Of a DNA stretch of 64,000 bases, positions 60,900 to 64,000 are shown in pieces (position 1 is the stretch's first letter; every line of letters starts with the position of its first letter). The DNA is from Paraburkholderia susongensis (lineage in GTDB: Bacteria; Pseudomonadota; Gammaproteobacteria; Burkholderiales; Burkholderiaceae): contig NZ_FXAT01000011.1 in the NCBI RefSeq assembly GCF_900177725.1, positions 124,001 to 188,000 of the forward strand, written 5' to 3'. The notes under the pieces were generated by a model. It was not told the DNA's origin. It saw nothing but the letters and a program-made list of their open reading frames with translations, and made no database searches. Both the position numbers and the translations under genes were made by a program.

Positions 60900-61208
60900 A
60901 TGAAAACCTTTGGCAAGGCATCACGCTCGGTTATTGCAACTCTTCTCGCTGGCGGCGCACTGCTCGCTGCCGGCGGCGCGTTCGCCCAGGAACGGGTGGT
61001 CATCGAAAACGGTCCGGCGCCGGTCGTGTACGGTCAGCCGCACATGATGCCGGTGGGCGTGTCGGTCAACATCGGCTGGCATGGCGACCGCTACTGGGAC
61101 GGCCATCGCTACTGGGCGCACGATGATTGGATGCGTCGTCATCCGCACGACTACGATCCGCACCACCACGGCGACGACCATCGTCCGCCGCCCCAGCCCC
61201 GCTATTAA
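60900..61208 (+). CDS. Small secreted His-rich protein
   Basis: 102 residues. A Sec signal peptide (KTFGKASRSVIATLLAGGALLAAGGAFA) with cleavage after AFA near 29. The mature part is rich in His, Trp, Tyr and Asp: HGDRYWDGHRYWAHDDW, then RRHPHDYDPHHHGDDH. Such composition suggests metal binding or a surface-exposed envelope protein. GGGAGG lies eight bases before the ATG. No domain recognised; free-standing with its own terminator. Confidence 0.75.
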   Translation: MKTFGKASRSVIATLLAGGALLAAGGAFAQERVVIENGPAPVVYGQPHMMPVGVSVNIGWHGDRYWDGHRYWAHDDWMRRHPHDYDPHHHGDDHRPPPQPRY

Positions 61209-61247
61209 TGCGGGCATGACGGCGCCGCAACAGGCGGCGTGAGTCCA

Positions 61248-61284
61248 CGAAGCCGGTCCTTCCCTCGCGGAAAGACCGGCTTCG
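61248..61284 (+). terminator. Hairpin terminator after the His-rich protein
   Basis: CGAAGCCGGTC pairs with GACCGGCTTCG around a 15-base partly paired loop, 40 bp after the stop. No long T-run follows. Confidence 0.65.
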
Positions 61285-61357
61285 TCGTGTCTGGACGCGG
61301 GTTTCGCGCGTGCTGCGTTATGCTTCGAAGCTTTCATCGACGGCAGCGGGAGCAGGT

Positions 61358-62284
61358 GTGGACAAGACAACGCAGGACGTGGCGGTAGGCGTGGTGGGTA
61401 CGGGGCTGATGGGCGTCGGCATTGCGACGCAAAGCGCCTTGCATGGGTACCGGACGATCGTGCACGACGTCGACCCGGCGCGTCTTGCGAGCGTCGCGCC
61501 GAAAGCGGAAGCGGTGCTCGACGAATTGATCGATGCCGGCCGTATCGACCAGTCGGCGAAACAGGCGGCGCTCTCGCGCATCGAAACGCACGCGCGGCTC
61601 GACGCGATCGCGTCCGCGCAATTCGTGATCGAGGCGATCCCCGAAGTGCTCGAACTGAAGCACCGTCTCTATGCGGCGCTGACCAACCTGCTCGCCGACG
61701 ATGCGATTCTCGCGAGCAACACGAGCAGTTTCCCGCCCGATCAGCTGGCCTCGCCGCTGCGCGCGAAAGAGCGCTTCGTGATCGCGCATTTCTGGAACCC
61801 GCCGCACATGATTCCGCTCGTCGAAGTCGTGCCCGGCAGCGCGACCGCGCCGGAAGTCACGCAGCGCACCGCCGCGCTGATGGGCGCGATCGGCATGGAG
61901 CCGGTCGTGCTCGCGAAGGCGATTCCGGGTTTCGTCGGCAACCGGCTGCAGTTCGCGGTGCTGCGCGAGGCACTGAATATCGTCCGTTCGGGGGCGGCGA
62001 CGCCCGAAGTGGTCGACCGGGTGATGAAGGCTTCGCTGGGGCGCCGCTGGGGTATCGTCGGCCCGTTCGAGGGCGCGGACATGGGCGGGCTCGACACCTT
62101 CGTCGACATCGCCTCGCATCTGATGCCGCAACTCGCGAAGGACGAGGACGTGATCGATCTGCTGCGCGCGCAGGTCGACGCGGGACGGGTCGGCGTGCGC
62201 AGCGGCGCGGGCTTTCACGAGTGGGACGAAGCGCGTCTTGCGCGCGTCGCGGAAGGGCGCAAGCGCGTGATCGGCCGCGGCTAG
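61358..62284 (+). CDS. 3-Hydroxyacyl-CoA dehydrogenase-type NAD enzyme
   Basis: 308 residues from GTG 61358 (GGGAG 12 bases upstream); the frame also opens at GTG 61310. N-terminal Rossmann domain (VAVGVVGTGLMGVGIATQSALHGYRTIVHDVD), Glu in FVIEAIPEVLELK, the catalytic-His region IAHFWNPPHMIPLVEVVPG and the C-terminal dimer domain (PGFVGNRLQFAVLREALNIV). This length fits single-function enzymes such as 3-hydroxybutyryl-CoA, L-carnitine or L-gulonate dehydrogenase. The substrate is unresolved. Confidence 0.88.
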   Translation: MDKTTQDVAVGVVGTGLMGVGIATQSALHGYRTIVHDVDPARLASVAPKAEAVLDELIDAGRIDQSAKQAALSRIETHARLDAIASAQFVIEAIPEVLELKHRLYAALTNLLADDAILASNTSSFPPDQLASPLRAKERFVIAHFWNPPHMIPLVEVVPGSATAPEVTQRTAALMGAIGMEPVVLAKAIPGFVGNRLQFAVLREALNIVRSGAATPEVVDRVMKASLGRRWGIVGPFEGADMGGLDTFVDIASHLMPQLAKDEDVIDLLRAQVDAGRVGVRSGAGFHEWDEARLARVAEGRKRVIGRG

Positions 62285-62377
62285 TGCGGTATAAGTAGCT
62301 TCTCTTCGCCGCTCCCGTATTCAGGCGCACCGCCTTCCCTGGGCGCTCACGATCACACGCCAACCCAACCCTACGCC

Positions 62378-62989
62378 ATGTCTCATTACTTCTACGACCC
62401 CGCCGCCGGTCACGGTCTGCCGCACGATCCGTTCAAGGCCATCGTCGCGCCACGGCTGATCGGCTGGATTTCGTCGCGCGATGCCGACGGCACGCTCAAT
62501 CTCGCGCCGTACAGCTTCTTCGGCGCGTTCGCCACTTTCCCGGCGATCATCGGTTTTTGCAGCGAGGGCCGCAAAGACAGCATTTCCAACATCGAAGCCA
62601 CCGGCGAATTCGTCTGGAACCTGGCAACCCGGCCGCTCGCCGAGCAGATGAACCGTTCGTCGGCGCCGGTTGCGCCGCACGTCGACGAATTCGCGCTGGC
62701 CGGACTCACGCCCGCGCCGGGCCGCAACGTCGCGGTGCCGCACGTCGGCGAGTCGCCGGCCGCCCTCGAATGCAAGCTGCTGCAGATCGTGCGTCTGCAC
62801 GACCTCGACGGCAAGCCGATGGACAACTATCTGGCGCTCGGCCAGGTGGTGGGCGTGCATATCGACGAGGCGTATCTGAAGGACGGCCTGTTCGACACGC
62901 AAGCCGCGCAGCCGATCATGCGTGCCGGCTATCGCGCCGACTACGCCGAAATCGGCGCGATGTTCCAGATGTTCCGGCCGACCGCGTAG
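62378..62989 (+). CDS. Flavin reductase-like FMN-binding protein
   Basis: 203 residues, split-barrel flavoprotein of the flavin reductase family. Typical segments: IVAPRLIGWISSRDADGTLNLAPYSFFGAF at 22-50 and GRKDSISNIEATGEFVWNLATRPL near 68-90. It binds FMN and may supply reduced flavin to a monooxygenase or act on its own; no monooxygenase is adjacent. It may be cotranscribed with the dehydrogenase 93 bp upstream. Confidence 0.88.
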   Translation: MSHYFYDPAAGHGLPHDPFKAIVAPRLIGWISSRDADGTLNLAPYSFFGAFATFPAIIGFCSEGRKDSISNIEATGEFVWNLATRPLAEQMNRSSAPVAPHVDEFALAGLTPAPGRNVAVPHVGESPAALECKLLQIVRLHDLDGKPMDNYLALGQVVGVHIDEAYLKDGLFDTQAAQPIMRAGYRADYAEIGAMFQMFRPTA

Positions 62990-63042
62990 GCAGTTCGCCC
63001 GAAGCGGGAGCCATGCGCCCCTTTGACGGAGCCGTGCGGCGC

Positions 63043-64000
63043 TCAGCGCCCCCGCTCGGCCGCATGGTTCGTGGCACCGCGCCACGTGCGCAGCAGCAGC
63101 GCGTTGGTGACGACGCTCACGCTCGAAAACGCCATTGCCGCGCCCGCGAGCATCGGGTTCAGCAGACCGAACGCGGCGAGCGGAATGCCGATCAGGTTAT
63201 AGACGAACGCCCAGAACAGGTTCTGCTGGATCTTGCGCCAGGTCTTGCGCGAGATGTCGATCGCATCGGCCACGAGCGCCGGGTCGCCGCGCATCAGCGT
63301 GACGCCGGCCGCGTGCATCGCGACGTCGGTGCCGGTCGCCATCGCGATGCCAATGTCGGCGGCGGCGAGCGCGGGCGCGTCGTTGATACCGTCGCCCGCC
63401 ATGGCGACGATGCCGGCGTGGCGGATCTTGAGGTCGCGGATCACGCGGGCCTTGTCGCCGGGCAGCACCTCGGCATGAAATTCGTCGATGCCGAGCGCAT
63501 GCGCGACGCTCGCCGCGCTGCCGCGATTGTCGCCGGTGACCAGCACGCTGCGGATGCCCATCTGCTCGAGCCGCTCGACGGCTGTGCGCGCAGTCGGTTT
63601 GACGGTGTCGCCGAAAGCGATCAGCGCGAGTGCCTGCGGCGCTTGCGGCGCGCGCGCCATCAGCCACGAGACCGTGTTGCCGGCGGCTTCGAGTTCGCGA
63701 GCGCGGGCGGCGAGCGCGGGCGGCGGCGCGATGCCGAGTTCGTCGAGCCAGCGCGTGCTGCCGAGCGCGAGCGTGCGGCCGTCGACGTCGGCTTCGACGC
63801 CACGGCCCGCGACCGCGCGCGCGGCTGTTGAGTGCGGGACTGCCGCGGGAGCGGCTTCGGCGATCGCGCTGTGGGCGCGGTCGGCGCGCGAATTCGCGGA
63901 CGAATTCGTAGCCGTGGCGTTCGGCGAAGTACTCGCCGCAGCGGCTAACGCGGCACCCGGTTCGACCTCAGCGTTTTCGACGCTCGCGTGCCCGATCTGC
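63043..64000 (-). CDS. copA: Copper-exporting P1B-type ATPase, C-terminal part
   Basis: The frame is open from the window end to a stop at 63043-63045, so only the last ~319 residues are visible. They include the end of the nucleotide-binding domain (ARAVAGRGVEADVDGR), the P-domain hinge AMAGDGINDAPALAAADIG, TGDNRGSAASVA and the last two membrane helices. YN in helix 7 (AFVYNLIGIPL) and MxxSS in helix 8 (AMAFSSVSVVTNALLLR) are the Cu+ transport signature of the P1B-1 group. An Ala/Ser/Asn-rich insert of about 50 residues (63800-63985) interrupts the nucleotide-binding domain, which is unusual. Confidence 0.9.
   Translation of the reverse strand, partial: QIGHASVENAEVEPGAALAAAASTSPNATATNSSANSRADRAHSAIAEAAPAAVPHSTAARAVAGRGVEADVDGRTLALGSTRWLDELGIAPPPALAARARELEAAGNTVSWLMARAPQAPQALALIAFGDTVKPTARTAVERLEQMGIRSVLVTGDNRGSAASVAHALGIDEFHAEVLPGDKARVIRDLKIRHAGIVAMAGDGINDAPALAAADIGIAMATGTDVAMHAAGVTLMRGDPALVADAIDISRKTWRKIQQNLFWAFVYNLIGIPLAAFGLLNPMLAGAAMAFSSVSVVTNALLLRTWRGATNHAAERGR

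Noticed and set aside
60643..60903. 86-codon plus-strand frame before the His-rich secreted protein
   Set aside because: No ribosome site, mixed codon use, and it runs into the next start; treated as non-coding.
1..64000. tRNA or rRNA genes
   Set aside because: I looked for TTCGA-type T-loops with flanking stems and CCA-like ends and found none convincing; a covariance search would be decisive.

Overview
The window reads as chromosomal DNA from a Burkholderiaceae betaproteobacterium, most likely Paraburkholderia or a close relative. The support is high GC with strong GC3 bias, a dense set of LysR/TetR/GntR/IclR/AraC regulators facing catabolic genes, an H-NS-type protein with the RYRNPKTGETWSGRGR signature, and typical AAGGAG-type ribosome sites. 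The genus is inferred, not proven. I saw no tRNA, rRNA, insertion sequence or CRISPR array. About 50 protein genes are supported. The first (LysR) and last (copper P-type ATPase) run off the window.

Layout. 1-4.7 kb: LysR fragment, TetR regulator divergent from an AidB-like acyl-CoA dehydrogenase and an acyl-CoA synthetase. 4.7-7.7 kb: BON-domain protein and SDR, separated by two repeat-rich gene-free stretches: a seven-copy array of an 18-bp motif, and three copies of a module with DnaA-box-like inverted nonamers. 7.7-14.4 kb: GntR regulator divergent from a class V aminotransferase, an MFS carrier and a 1030-residue FAD/Fe-S dehydrogenase, probably a glyoxylate or 2-hydroxyacid unit. 14.4-20.6 kb: AraC regulator, DMT exporter, a cNMP-binding/thioredoxin-reductase-like fusion and a DedA-rhodanese fusion. 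21-25 kb: GntP permease divergent from a sigma-54 activator. 25-28.5 kb: small proteins, serine hydrolase, H-NS-like protein, Fae. 28.6-32.7 kb: aldo/keto reductase, aldehyde dehydrogenase and MFS carrier. 33-39 kb: prfC, LysR, a CoA-ligase/GNAT fusion. 39.2-49.4 kb: IclR regulator divergent from an ABC sugar importer and a full non-phosphorylative L-fucose-type pathway (dehydrogenase, lactonase, UxaA-type dehydratase, ketodeoxy-acid dehydrogenase, diketo-acid hydrolase). 49.7-51 kb: a candidate toxin/immunity pair. 51.4-64 kb: amino-acid permease, thioesterase, chemoreceptor, cold-shock protein, AGE-family epimerase, MgtC-like protein, small secreted and unknown proteins, 3-hydroxyacyl-CoA dehydrogenase, flavin reductase and CopA.

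Main signals beyond ordinary annotation. (1) A short hairpin leader occurs three times, directly upstream of the aldo/keto reductase at 28680, the MFS gene at 31332 and the L-fucose dehydrogenase-like gene at 45801. Its shape is GGAG-TA-GTGC...GCAC-CTCC, followed by GACAAAGGAGAC, which includes the Shine-Dalgarno. It looks like a shared cis-regulatory RNA for sugar or aldehyde catabolism. (2) At least 12 copies of an intergenic motif GGTGAGNNTTTTCGGGAG lie in five places in the window, seven of them in one array. (3) Three DnaA-box-like modules lie at 7.2-7.6 kb. (4) A pair of matching GntR operators, and tandem AGGGAAAACCCTA boxes before a 52-residue gene, give testable regulatory predictions.
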